A stretch of 64,000 nt of DNA from Brugia malayi (Eukaryota; Nematoda; Chromadorea; Rhabditida; Onchocercidae), in assembly GCF_000002995.4 (NCBI RefSeq), contig NW_025062475.1:2696528-2760527 (forward strand), written 5' to 3'. Position numbers and translations under genes: made by a program. The notes under the pieces are model-generated. The model ran no database searches. It was given only the letters and a program-made list of their open reading frames with translations, and had not been told where the DNA came from. Position 1 is the first letter of the stretch. Each line of letters begins with the position of its first letter. This document shows, in pieces, positions 38,098-51,100 of the stretch.

Positions 38098-39002
38098 GCG
38101 GAGATAAAACTCCCACAATTACCACTAATAACATTTAGTGGAATGCAAAATTATGGAGGCAATTTTGGTGTAGTTTCAAGGCGACAGTTCATGAGCAAAA
38201 CACCCCAGATAATCAGAAGTTGAACTATTTGATATCTTGTCTTAAAGGAGACGCATTGTTAGCTGTAAGAGGCTATGATATAGCGCCAGAAAACTACGAT
38301 GTCATAATAAGTTTACTAATAGAGAAATATGGTAAACCTTTCATTACATATATATTGTAACACTTTACAATAAATTGAATTCCATCAAAAGAAATGAGCA
38401 TGACTGGAAACCATGGAGAGAATACTTTGACAGCTGGAAGCTATAGGTGAAAATTTAAAGCATCGAGTATCGAAATTTCAATTAAGAATAAATTAACAGC
38501 GTGGATAGTTAATAAATTATATAAATTGAAACAGGAGTCTGTCGACTTGGTCAGTTAAAGGTATCCAACATACTTGACAAGACTAGTACTAAAAAATGAA
38601 GAAGTTGCTAGAAGTCAAACAAGAAGACAACAGGGAGAAGAAAGAAAACAAATATAATGTTAAGGGTCACAATCAATTCATCAAAGGGAAATAATACAAT
38701 CAAATCAAAAAGGGTTCCAGAAGAAACTACTATAGATGGAAAAAGACTGAAGTATTTTGCAATAAGGACCATTGGAATAATTAATGAATGTAACATTTAT
38801 CCCACACTCAAACTCCGAATGGAACGTTTGAGGAAAATCGCTGTGTGTTTCAAATGTTTACGAATAGGATATGCGACAAGTGATTACAAAAAGTGGAAAC
38901 TTTTGTGTTTTCATTGTTTAAGTTTACACAATACTCACTGTGTCCTCTTAACTATAAAAAACTCACGCAAACAATGGATTCCAACAAAGAAAAATTAGTT
39001 GA
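38098..39002 (+). pseudogene. Remnant Pao gag, unit 4
   Basis: Copy of the unit 1 remnant; the knuckle frame is 38657-38998. Confidence 0.85.
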
Positions 39003-39417
39003 TATGATAGAACTGTTAAGAAATAGACTGAATTACTTCTAGCAATGTATTATTGTTTTAATTTAGGTACTATTATTTATTCCGTGATTTTGAACTCGAA
39101 GATTTGATCAACAATGCTGGTGGTTGTTAAGAAATTAAATTTCTTTGTTGAATGCAAGAAATGCCCTAGAAATCTTTCTATGTCAACTTTATGCAATTTT
39201 CTATGTCATTTTGAAACAAACAAAATTTGTTTTTTGATGTTCAGAACATAGTTCATCATTAAAAAAAACACATACGTAATATACTGATAAATATTTAAAC
39301 CTAACATATGCGCATGATATATACTTAAATATAATGTAAGATTATTTATGTGTTATTATAACAAATCTCAATTTTATTCAGCAACAAATGTCACAGAATT
39401 TTACAACATTAAGTTTC

Positions 39418-40040
39418 TTACAAGACTTCAAAGCTGATAAGTTGAACAACATTGTAAATCCCAGCTCCCCAAAAAAATCGAATCAGAATTGGTCGACCAC
39501 TGCTGCAACAAAAGTATCATTAAGCAATGCAAACAAGAATCAGCGTCAATAGTTTACTTACATGGAATCATACTGAAGCAAAAACCATTTTATATTGACA
39601 ATAACAAATTTTAATTTTATTCAACAATAAACTTCGCAGAAACTTACTTCCACTGGTAGCATTGTTTCGTTGATGTAACCGAAATCTAATAGTCCGTTTA
39701 GCAAAATTCTGTCAATCTGTGTGCTATCATCCACGATGAACTTTCAATAGAAATGATACTATCTCGAATAAGTTCAATATTTTCAGCAAATTCATCCATG
39801 TTTTCTTCATAGGGAATTTCATCGTTTTCGCCCAATTCGTCATCAAATGCATAAAAAATTTTCAGTGAATTCCTACTTTTTTTAAATTTCTTTTAATTTT
39901 TTTAAATTAAAACCAAATTATAACAATATAAAAATAAAAATTACCGGAATCAATCTCTGAGGTGTTGCTAACAATATCAGTGTGCTGAGAACGTAGAGCA
40001 GTAATGGTGACGTAAAAAATGAGAATTGCGCACTTGTCAT
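39418..40040 (-). pseudogene. Family A/B copy in unit 5, broken second exon
   Basis: Exon 1 (40040-39945) starts MTSAQFSFF, a B-type variant of the A signal peptide. The second exon carries a one-base loss near 39731 and a one-base gain near 39654 relative to A1-A4. The stretch between them is out of frame and reaches a TAA. The last exon (39502-39418) is intact. Its intron 1 has an extra AAAAG acceptor candidate upstream, from which the second-exon frame would be in phase with exon 1, unlike A1-A4. Confidence 0.65.
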
Positions 40041-41267
40041 TGTTGCAGAGCTCTTATTGATTCCTTAATGAAAGAAGAAATTGTGATTGAAATATAAACG
40101 CCATTCTATATTTTAATGAGTGATAATTTAAACTGATAAACTTTGAAGTCGCTATTCTTAAATTAAATTATCATGAATCTCAGTATCTTGTTGATTTGAG
40201 TATTATTGATTTGCAAAAATGAAATAATTTTACGAAATGCACATTAATATACACTGAATTCGAGATTAGTTTCGTCTCACTTTTATCTGAATAAACTTTA
40301 TTCTATGCAAACAGTTCATAATCCTAAAAAAAAAATTGTTTGTTAAACTTTTGCTAAATCTTACAAATGAAAGAAGAGATTGTGATAACATATATTTTAA
40401 TGAGTGATAATTTAAACTGATAAACTCTGACGTTTCTATTTTTCAGTCTAACAGCAAAGCACTGATAAATTATATTTTATGAATTCCATTACCACACCAT
40501 CAGTTGTTTTGTAGAAATTAATACTTACTAAATATGCAGTGAATTTAAAATCAATTTCGTTCCTCTTTTTAGCTAACTAATCCTTATTTTGTCTAAATAT
40601 GATATAATTAAAAAAAATATGCTAGAAATAAAAATCAAATAATTTCGAGAATAAATGCAGAACTTCCCATTCCTAAATTCATTTTTAAATTGTTTAAGAA
40701 TTCAAGCGAAAAGGTTACGAGATTCCGAAAGCGATAAAAAATGAATTTGAAAATTTTTTCACAAAAAACTCCACTTATCAGTTAATTTATATGAAATTAT
40801 GCAGGTTATCACCAGAAATCATTTCCATTTATTTAATAATTTTATCATGCTTTGAATAGAATAAAAGGATTTACATGTCAAACAATGATTCCATGTTTTA
40901 ATAGAGACAATTCAACAAAAAATTAACAATAATTTTTTTTATTTCCACTAAAGATTACAATGGACAAAATTCATAGCAACTTTGCTGTTTAAAAAAAAAA
41001 AAAAAAAATACATGTCTCCCTTACTACAAGGGAATGCATAGAGAAGTATATAAATGTTGGAATGTATATAAAGGTAACTTACATTTGATATATGTGCCAG
41101 GTACTATTGAAAAATAGCTGAAATAGGCTTGAAATGATCCACTTTCTCAGTTATTTGAATGATTGCAAAATGGAAATTGAAATCAATCGTACTGAAGCAA
41201 AAACCATTTTATGTTGAGAATATTGACAATAACAAATTTCAATTTTATTCAGCAGTAACCATCTTAC

Positions 41268-41427
41268 TTCCATGATAGTATCGTTTCATTGGTTTATCCT
41301 TTCTTTAAAAATCTATTTAGCACAGTCCTTTCATCATCTGAAAGAACTTGGCAGTATCCAACAATGAACTTGCAACAGGGTTTTCGGCAAATTCATCCAT
41401 GTTTCGTTGATTATTGTTGCAACTATC
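41268..41427 (-). pseudogene. Decayed family member C2
   Basis: Second copy of the C1 remnant, in unit 5, with the same ATGGATGAATTTG block, stops and AAGTAAG donor end. Confidence 0.6.
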
Positions 41428-42343
41428 ATAAATGATTCTCGAATTTAGCCAAAAGAGATTTACTAGTGCTATACTGAAATGAATAAAAAATACTTAACTA
41501 AAAGTGCTTTACCAAATTATTTGTTACTGAAATAACGATCTTAGTTCGAGATAAGACTGAACGATTACAAATTTGACAAAAAAACTCTAAGTTAACATCA
41601 TATTATTTGTTGTATTGTCAAGAAATGTTGCTGGTGATTGTACTGTTAAGAAATATTTTTATGAACAAAGGAATTGGGTGTTCAATTAATGAAAGCGTAA
41701 AATTTTTGTACTCATTTTTAGTAATTTAACTTTAAATGCATTGCAAATTATTAACTTATGATTGCTATTTTATTGTGTCTCTTTTGAAGCTGTCATTCAG
41801 TAATTTGAGAAATTTTTGTGCTTGTTGATTACATTTACTTGATTTGTGTTGTGGTCAAAAATTTTCCTATTTTATTAGTTGGCTGAAATTTACTTGATTT
41901 TCATTTAATTCAGATGACCAACGACAATTAAATTCTTGAAATCTTTGTTCAGAACTCCAATTTAAATCAGCAAAAATAGCATACTTTAATAGAAGTTAGC
42001 TGAAACAGGTGTTTTTTCGAACTTTTATAAGGGAAGAATTTAGGTTACTACATAATTTTATAAGATACCACATGGGGCATTTTATGGCCTTTTTGACGTG
42101 GACAATAAAGTCTAACGAATCATTACTTTGTAGTTTTTAGCTTCAAATTATTTGTAATTATAAGTGAAGGTGGCAGAATTTCATTATAATTCTCAGTTTT
42201 TTGAGTAATACAAGACTGAAACTGGTTGCACTGTGACAAAAATGATTTAATGTCGAGAGTGAGCAAGTACTAATTTCAGTTTTATTCAACAACAAACATT
42301 ATCGAATTTTATGGAATCAATTTTCGCTCATAAACGGATAAAA

Positions 42344-42903
42344 TTATACGACTTGAACGCCGATAATTCTACCAGCATTTTGTCCCGTAGTCGTCCGATT
42401 AAGTCTAAGTACAAGTGGTCTGCCAGTGCTGGAACAGAAGAACTGATAAGCGATGCAAAGAAAACAACACTAGCAATATATTTATGAGAAGATCGAAGGT
42501 AAACTTACTTCCAAGGTAGCACTGCATCAGTTATGTGACCATCTCGCATTAATTGTGTGAGGATATTCATGGCAAGAGGGGAAGTGGTATGCTGAGATGT
42601 GCTTAGAAAGATAAAAGTGGTATAGTTGAAAGTAATATCAGTGAAGAAAAGATTGTCAAAATCGTTGTCATCAATATCGTCAGGCTCACCGTATGAGTAA
42701 TAATCCTCAATTTTGTCGTTATCAACCTCAAAAAATTCCTTGAGAATCCGCACTTTTGATTTTTTAGTTTCTTTCAGTGTCATATCATATTTGTATAACT
42801 TCTCAAAAATTACCGGAGCGGATCGCTGCGACGCTACTAATAATATGCTTGTGCCGAAAATGCAAAAAAATAATGTAAAAAGTGCAAATCGTGGGTTTCT
42901 CAT
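42344..42903 (-). CDS. Family R secreted protein, copy R2
   Basis: Second copy of R, with the same first-exon protein as R1. Exon 1 is 42903-42509 and exon 2 is 42428-42344. It lies in unit 5 at the right edge of the array. R exists only in the C/R block, so the window has two R copies against four open A copies. Confidence 0.72.
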
Positions 42904-44819
42904 AATTGTAGAGCGTTTCCAGAATTAGTGCCTTAATGAAGGAAAGCTATGTGAATTTAATACAAACACATATTACAGTGAGTTAAATTTTAATTTGATG
43001 AGCCTTGAGGTTGCGACTTTTCAGTCTAACGGAAAAGGACGGGCAATTTCGATTTTCAGAAACTTCAATATCATTTTTTCAAGCATTGTAACTTACCAAT
43101 CGTTTTTTGAAAGTAAAAATGAAGACCGGATGAATTTGAGGGACAAAATGCAAATATACAATGAATTTCATGTCAATTTCGTTTTTCTTTTAAACTGAAT
43201 AATCTTTGCTCATTGCATGAATTTAACAACAAGTTTATTATAAATTTTGATCAATTTACCTCATATTTTTTGCAAAATAAAGTGGAAAATGACTTTTGTC
43301 CCATGCAAAATCGCATACTTTCGAAGAATTGGAAACACTCTCTTCAAAAGAAACAGATGTTAACACATGATAAACTTTAGTGGTAGTTAAAAATAACAGT
43401 AATTAAAAGTAGAAATAATCAGACAGTGTATTTTTCATTTTCCATCTTCCGGAAATATAATTTGTATATGATAACGAAAGTCAGTATTAATAGTAGAGTT
43501 TTTTTTTTTTCCATTTCAAAATGTGAAATAAAATGAAAAAATAATTCAGTATGAGTATTCGTTAATGAAGTTCCGCATATCTGTTTTGCATGCTATCATA
43601 AAAGTAAAATTTCTGTCTTTAACATGGAACGTAATCTTTATTAAATTATAGCTTAAAATCATATTACAAACAAATAAGAAAAATTAATTATCTACGATAT
43701 TATTTCTTTCATTTTTGACAGAACTTTTGTTGGTAGTGTAAATATTAATACATTATCATCTTTTTCGATATTTGTTTGCTTGCTGTAATTGGAGACAAAC
43801 GTTTATAACAAATTATATTGAACATAGCATAACAGTAATCACTGTGATATTTGTTAAATTCTTTTTAAACAATCAAAAAGTCGTAAATTACTTACAATCT
43901 AATCAATATTTATAAGTTATTTAAAGTAAACAAAATTGAAATAAGTATTTGTGTGCGTGTGTGTGTGTGTGAAAATTATCCCTTAAATTTTAATTAGCTT
44001 ATTGCTATACTCTTATTTATTGGTAATTTCAGCCACCAAAAAACACTCCCAAATAAAGTATCCCAATTGATTTCAATCCGCTGATCTTTCTTCTTTTTTC
44101 ATTATCATTCCATACACAGGGAAAAGTCTCATTTCGTTGTATTAAAATTCTCTTCTTTAGTTAGGGATTGTTTAGTATTTTACAGAGACAGCGCAAACGA
44201 TTCTTTAGACACTAATATACTTTTTAAAGAAGTTTCTCGAATATAGAGCATAGCTCTGTATGCCTTTATCAATCAATCTTCTTTAGTTCATTGATGTTAG
44301 CTTTGATGAAATTTATGGTGAAAATGAAAAAGGATGATAGTCTATCGATTGAAAAATTGAATTATAATATATCAAAATAAAATTATATTAAATTGTTAAA
44401 GACTAAAGATTGTCTCAATTGAATGTCTCTTAGAGAAACATAAAATTGTTTCAAAGTTGCATTTTATGTAAGCAATGATTTATCTAACATATATCTTCCA
44501 GTTATAGCTGAGCTTATCTGCATTGTCTGAAATGTTACTTTTGTGAATAAAGAATATATATTCATTGTTTCATATTCTGAAAATTGTTTCTTTATTCTAA
44601 ACCAAATCTACATGCAATGTTAAAATATATGTCAAAATATTTCTAATATAGCAGTCATTTTTATGAGCAAATGAATGTTAAAGTAGCAGTAAACAATAAA
44701 TATTTTATACTATGTAAATAAACATAACGATTGCTCACACTATAATTTGCATTATACAAAGAAAAAAAGACCCGTGTCATATAAAAGATATATGAAGAGT
44801 AAAGATAATCTGATAAACA

Positions 44820-46607
44820 ACTCTATATTAGAATATTGACATATATATTTGACACTTGTTATAAGCCAATGTCCACTTATGTAAACATTTAAACCTTTTA
44901 TCTGGTCAATTTTTTAAGGAATCGTCTCCAAAAGATAATTTTGGGTGAGCTTTCAATCGTCCAAAGTTGCATAAACTCTCGTTGAGTGTAAATAATTCCT
45001 TTTTTCTCAAGAAAGTTGAACGGAGACAAAGTCATTGATTTTTGATTGCGCTAGTAGTCATTGTGCAATTTTTGCAAATTTGAAAAACTTAGAAATACAT
45101 TCCAGTTATTTCAACATTTTCTATTAGCATTTTGTGTTTACACAGTAATATGTGGTGAACAAAGTGTCACATAAATTTTCTAAATTTTCTTTTAAACTAT
45201 TTAGTGCAAAATAATGAAGTGGAAATGATAAATCATTGATTGTGATTTATTATCACTTCTTCTATCATTCTCTTTCATATCTTTCTTCTTCCCTTCCTTA
45301 TTGCTCTTTTGGCATTTTTCTGAACGAGCAAATGCTTCGAAGGGTATATTTTATGAAATATGATTTCAATAACTACTCTAACTATAGAAAAATTTGTCAG
45401 TATGATGATGGAAATTATGACAAATCCATTTTCTTTTTAACTTTTGAAATATAATACTACTGTATCATATTGTAATTTTTCTTTTAAATTCATATTTCAA
45501 AATTTTATGGATTTTATTGTCAGAATTGAAACAACAAACTCATGATGTTCATTTATTTAGTTGTTTAAAAATGAACTGAAAAAATATCATCAACATTAAA
45601 TTTTGGAGAAAATTCAATCGAAATCCGAGCTTTTTTGATTATTTCCTGGTGGTATAATTGCTAATCGATTTTAGTCAAATTAGCAAGATGATACAATGAA
45701 TTCCTGCTTTAACATTAATGAGTATATAATAATTATTTTTGCAGTTTTTTTTTTCTTTTTGAAAAAAACATTAGCAAATAAAATATACTTATATCTGATG
45801 ATTTAGCCATATTTTTTAAACAAATTCTTGCATCTTGGCATCTTGACTTTTTTCTGCTTCAATTTTACAATTGAGAATATTAGTTTATAGTTGTTCTCAA
45901 CAAATTTTTTTCTTACAAAATTTGAAACAATATTACCTGTTAGAGAAATTCAATATCAAATAATTAAATTTTGTTTCAGTTGGAAAATTTTTTATAACCG
46001 GTAAGTTTTACAAGCACATTTGGTAATTATGTATTTAAGTTTTTTTTTTTCTTTCATTCCATTCGTATGCAAAGATTAAAAAAATTTTGCTGTGCATAAT
46101 TTTGGAAATGGCTAACTTAAATTTCATTTAATTCAAGCTTCTATGAAAAGCTTTTTTTTTGAGTGTCCAATAAACATTACGAAAACATTGATTTCGAAGA
46201 ATTTACAAATGTTTATTGAAATAACCTTCATATTTAATAAAAAAACAATTATTATTACTGCTATTAGATTGTACTATCTGTTGTGCAAAAAATATTTGTA
46301 CTTTTTTTTTTTTTTTATTTCGTTACCTTAGAAAGAAAAAGAAATGTGAAATTAATTGATTCGATATGATTGTGTTCATCTTTATTTAATTCATTTATAA
46401 CATAATTAAACAAGAAAAGAGAAACACATTGAAATTCGAGAAGAAAAACAAAAAAAAAAGTGGGAGGAAGGAAAATAAAATGAATCAAAAATTCTTTTTT
46501 TCAACAATAAAAAATTTTTTCGATTTCATTATATTTTAATGCTTTGATTTGCCTGACATTGTTGCTCTTTCTATTCTTTCATTTTATTCTCTTTTTTATT
46601 TTATTCT

Positions 46608-46658
<51 letters not shown>

Positions 46659-48139
46659 TTTGATGATTCAAATTTGTTTAAAAATTTTCGTCTGTTTACA
46701 GTTTTTTTTTTTTTATAATTTCTTATAAGAACTGATGATTTTATTATGAATAAAATTAAAAGTGAACAGAAAATATTTTCATTTATCGCATTATTTTATT
46801 TTTTAGATAAATTGAATCGAAACACTATAATTTGTTACTTTTAATTTGTTACTGTTGTTTTAGTTTAATATCGGAAAACGTTAATAGGATGCTAGTGCTT
46901 TTAAAATTAATTCAAATTCAAAATTTCCTCCAATTTCATCAAAGTTATATATTAGGAATCAAAATCACTAACTCATGGATGTGCGGAATATTTTCCTTTG
47001 AAAATAAAAGAAGAATATTATTTAAATGGTCATAATTAAAATAGTATAGGAAATGAAATATACTACTAATGAAAAAAAACGATACTAATACTTTTTTTTT
47101 TCTCTCTTATTTCATTAGAATTTGATTTATTATTTTGACTGTATTTCTGATATAATTTGATTCGAAAGTAGTATTAATAATGCTAATGAAATTTATTTTC
47201 AGTTCGCTATTTGACTTTAATTTAAATTCAAAACCTTAATTTACACTCTGTTCTAAGACCAGTATAGTCTATGTTTACATATATTTTCTATATTACATAT
47301 ATTATAGTAAAGTATATATTTACTATTTTAGTGAGAGCAAAAAAATAAATAAATAGCTCATTTTTTACTAAAATATTATTTTTACTAAATTTCAACAAAT
47401 TTTTTTTTCGAAATCAATAAATTTTGTTTTCAGTGATATTATATTCATTTACATTTGATTGTTGAAATGTTGAAATTATAGGTATAATCTTATTTCACTT
47501 TTTAATTTTTTTTCCATTAAAACATACTCGTATAATTTTAATAGTATCATCATTATTTATTATGCTCGAATCATATATCATTGGTTAAAATATTTGTTAT
47601 TCATCTAAAGATATTTATAGTTTGCAAAATAAATCGTTAATATAAAAATTTTGAAATTCTAATTAAAATTTTATAAATCTTTTTATTAATACTAACATAT
47701 ATTTGACTAATTGAAATTATAAAAGAAAATAGGTATAATAGTAGGATATGAATAATTTCATTTATTCAACTTATTAAAAATAGATTATTATTTCTATATC
47801 AACTTTTTTTTTTTCTATATCGACTCTGTCAAATAAATTATGTCAACAAAACTAATATTATATTAGAAAAATTTCTTTTCTTAATTTTTAAGCTTTTTAA
47901 ATTAAATTTTTTTTTTTTTTTTTTTTACTTATTTGTTTTAATAATTCTTGTGTAATCTATCACAAACATGTTTGAGACTATGAATCAAACATTGATTTAA
48001 ACATTTAGCGATTGCTCCATGTTAACAGTTTTGTCATGTTTCTTTTTGATTTTATAGAAAATTTTGTTAGTTTGATTTTTGTGTTCGAATTGTTACCGTT
48101 AAATTCAATGATTTAGCAATTCAGAAAAATAGGTAAGTA
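44820..48139. other. Single-copy AT-rich spacer, no gene seen
   Basis: Right flank of the array. It contains long T runs, notably 46622-46655, and several short open frames rich in Phe/Leu/Ile/Tyr that are expected by chance in T-rich DNA. No domain, splice-bounded exon set or RNA gene was recognised. Confidence 0.6.
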
Positions 48140-51100
48140 ATGGAAGAGATGGAAAATAAATCAATGGATGACCTATTAGGCGCTACAAAAGAATTATTAT
48201 CGTTATGGATGACAACATATTCAAATGCGGCATTAAACAATTTGTCACCTCATGAAAGTATATTTTTTAAAGTCATTTTATTAGAAATATCAGAAAAATT
48301 GAGAGAGAGAGAGAAAAAAAAAGTAATATGAATAATGTATGCTATAAGATAATTTGTGTCCCAGAATTATTTCTAGTATTCGAACATTTTTGGTAATTTT
48401 CCCAAATTATCCTAAATTAGTCAATACTCTTTTTAACTTAGATTAGGCTACTATAATAAATATTTAATTTAATATAATAAGTGATAATTTTGAATAGATA
48501 TGCGATGAAATCACAGTATAAATGAATTCAGTTTATTTGCCCGTGCTAATTTATTTATCAAACTTAGAACAAAAAGAAATTTATTGAAAATAATTAATAA
48601 AACATCAAATTATTGGATTTCAGTTCGAAATATTACAGCTTCACGACGTATCGAATCGATAGGATTGAAAAATTTTGAGGTGCTTATCTTTTTTAAAATT
48701 ATTTGCATTGTTATCTGTTAATCAGCTCTCATTTTTAAAAAGTTTTTTGAAGTTAGCATTTCAGATAATATTTTAGTTGTATTTTATACAAAGTATTAAC
48801 ATCATTCATTCAAGTGATAAATTCAATAAATCAAAAATTTCATTTAGTACGAAATTTTCATTTCATTTCAAATTTTCATTTCAAATATTCTCCTAAATAT
48901 ATGATTACATTATCATCTCTAAACAATTGTTTCTATTTGCAAATGCTATATTGTTCACAAATTAATTTTTAAGATTATTTTTCAATAAAATTTTTTAAAA
49001 TTTAGGCATTTTTCTCAAACACACGCATTGAAGATGATCAACAAAGCAAGTCAATGAATGCTTTACAATGCAAATTTACACCATCTACATTTGATGGTAA
49101 GCTTAGTAAAATATTTTAATTTTAAAATAATTTCATCTGTCAAATTTAAGATATCTTGATAAAAAAGAAGTGAAAGAAGGAAGCATTACTAAAGATCACT
49201 GAATGAATAAAATTTTAGCATTACATTAATTTTATCAATAAAAATTATATCAAATTATTGAAATTAAAACTAAAAAATTTTTAGAAATTTTGATTTAAAA
49301 AAAAAAAAATATTTGTTAAGAAATGTTTTATTTTACTGACCTTTTTTTTTTATAAGCTATTAGATATACCTACAAACTAATTTTTAATAACATAGATTTA
49401 TATTTGAAAATTTAGATAATAAAATTATGTTAAGACATATTTTTCTTTCAGTTTTCTAACATAAATAGCATACTTGCAACTAAAACACTCATAATTTTAT
49501 TAAAATATAACTCTTTGTAGTTTATTTGTATTTTTTAAAATCTGACAACTCTATGTCATTAATCAATTCCATCTGAATTAATCTTATCTGAGCAATCTTT
49601 TCAATCTATTGATGTGTTATTTCTGTTGTATGGCATCTGTTAGATCTAAGTATTTTGTTTTTTCTTTTTTGCACTTAATTAGTCAGATTTGAATAGATGA
49701 ATTTTAAAGTATTGTCTTAATTAGTCAGATTTGAATAGATGAATTTTAAAGTATTGTCTTAATTAGTCAGATTTGAATAGATAGATTTCAAAGTATTGTC
49801 ATTGTTACTTTTATTTGAATACAACTTTTGCAGCATAGTTTTTTTTTTTTTGAATTTCTAATCAGTTTTTTGACTAATCATTATATTCGCCCTTAATTTC
49901 ATGTTACAAAATCTAATCACAATTTTTATGCAAATATTCGTATCACAAAAGGAAGTGTTATTTCATTCCAGTTGCATAATGCAACTACATAATGCGATTT
50001 TCTGAACTTTCACTACTTCTGTATTAATTTACGCCGTACAGTTTTTGCCTTGCTCTATTAAAATTGATATTTTTACTAATTATATTAGTATTATTACTAA
50101 TTTATATTAAGTTAATATATACTATATAATAATAGTATTATATGTTATTATAACATTATTACATATAAAAGTTATTATGACACATCAAAATTAGTATTAT
50201 TAATAATTTAGTATTATATTATATCATATCAGCTATATTATGTTATATCATAGGTTAATATTAAAGTTATTATTATTAATTAGCATTAAGTTATTATATA
50301 TTATGTACTACAGCATTATAATTATTATTTATCATTATTATTATTACTATTATTGTTATTTATCATTATTATTGTCATGATTATTAATATTAATTATTGT
50401 TATTATTATTTATCGTTGTCATTATTGTTATTATTATTGCTAATCATTACTACTAATTATTGCTATTATTTTAATCATTATTTATTATTATTTTATTGTT
50501 ACTATTTTAATTATTAATTATTATTATTGCTGTTATCCATTATTATTATCTCTGCTATCATTTATTTATTGTTTTTGTTGTTATCTGTTATTATTATTAA
50601 TTATTATTACTAATTGTTGTTATTAATTACTATTAATCATTATTAGCTATTGTTATTACTATTAATTATTATTATTACTTTTATTTGTTATTATTAATTA
50701 TTAATATTCAAAGATTTTTCATTTGCATTTGGGAAGTAAGCTGGTGCATTTGGGAAGAGTGTTTAGAAATGATCTAGTATTACTAATTTTTGGCAATTAA
50801 CTTATTTAGGTGGATTTCATAAAAAGATATATTTAAATGCTGTTTGAAAAAATTTTTTGATATTAATTAAATATTATTAATTAAATCAATTCAAGTGATG
50901 TTGTGAATTTTTTTTATTATCTTGCAAGGTTTTTCGAAGAGTCAGGAACAAACAGGAATATGAATTGCTTACTTTGACTGTAGAATAATAAGCAGTTCAA
51001 TTGATGTAACAATAGTGTTACGTTAGCCGTGAAAGCAAAATAGTTGGCGTCGGTTGCGCTTAGTTTACGAAACTGCAATAGAATTATTGATTATTTATTT

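Larger units (their letters stand above)
30913..39282. repeat. Tandem array unit 4 (8,370 bp)
   Basis: This is a standard unit: A4, D4, Pao element, gag remnant. It differs from unit 3 by one base in a poly-A run near 32311 (17 versus 16 A). Confidence 0.93.
39283..44819. repeat. Partial divergent unit 5, right end of array
   Basis: It starts like a unit but diverges at once (near 39308) and carries a broken A/B-type gene. From about 40382 to 44819 it matches 9960-14397 at a nearly constant offset of 30,422 bp, including the R gene. It lacks the Pao element. After 44819 the sequence is single-copy. Confidence 0.88.

Noticed and set aside
817..44819. Repeats considered as a CRISPR array or viral concatemer
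   Set aside because: The unit is kilobases long with spliced eukaryotic-type genes and retroelements; no short regular repeats with spacers.
45236..47035. Three short plus-strand frames in the right flank
   Set aside because: Phe/Ile/Tyr-rich frames expected in T-rich DNA; no conserved motif or splice signals.
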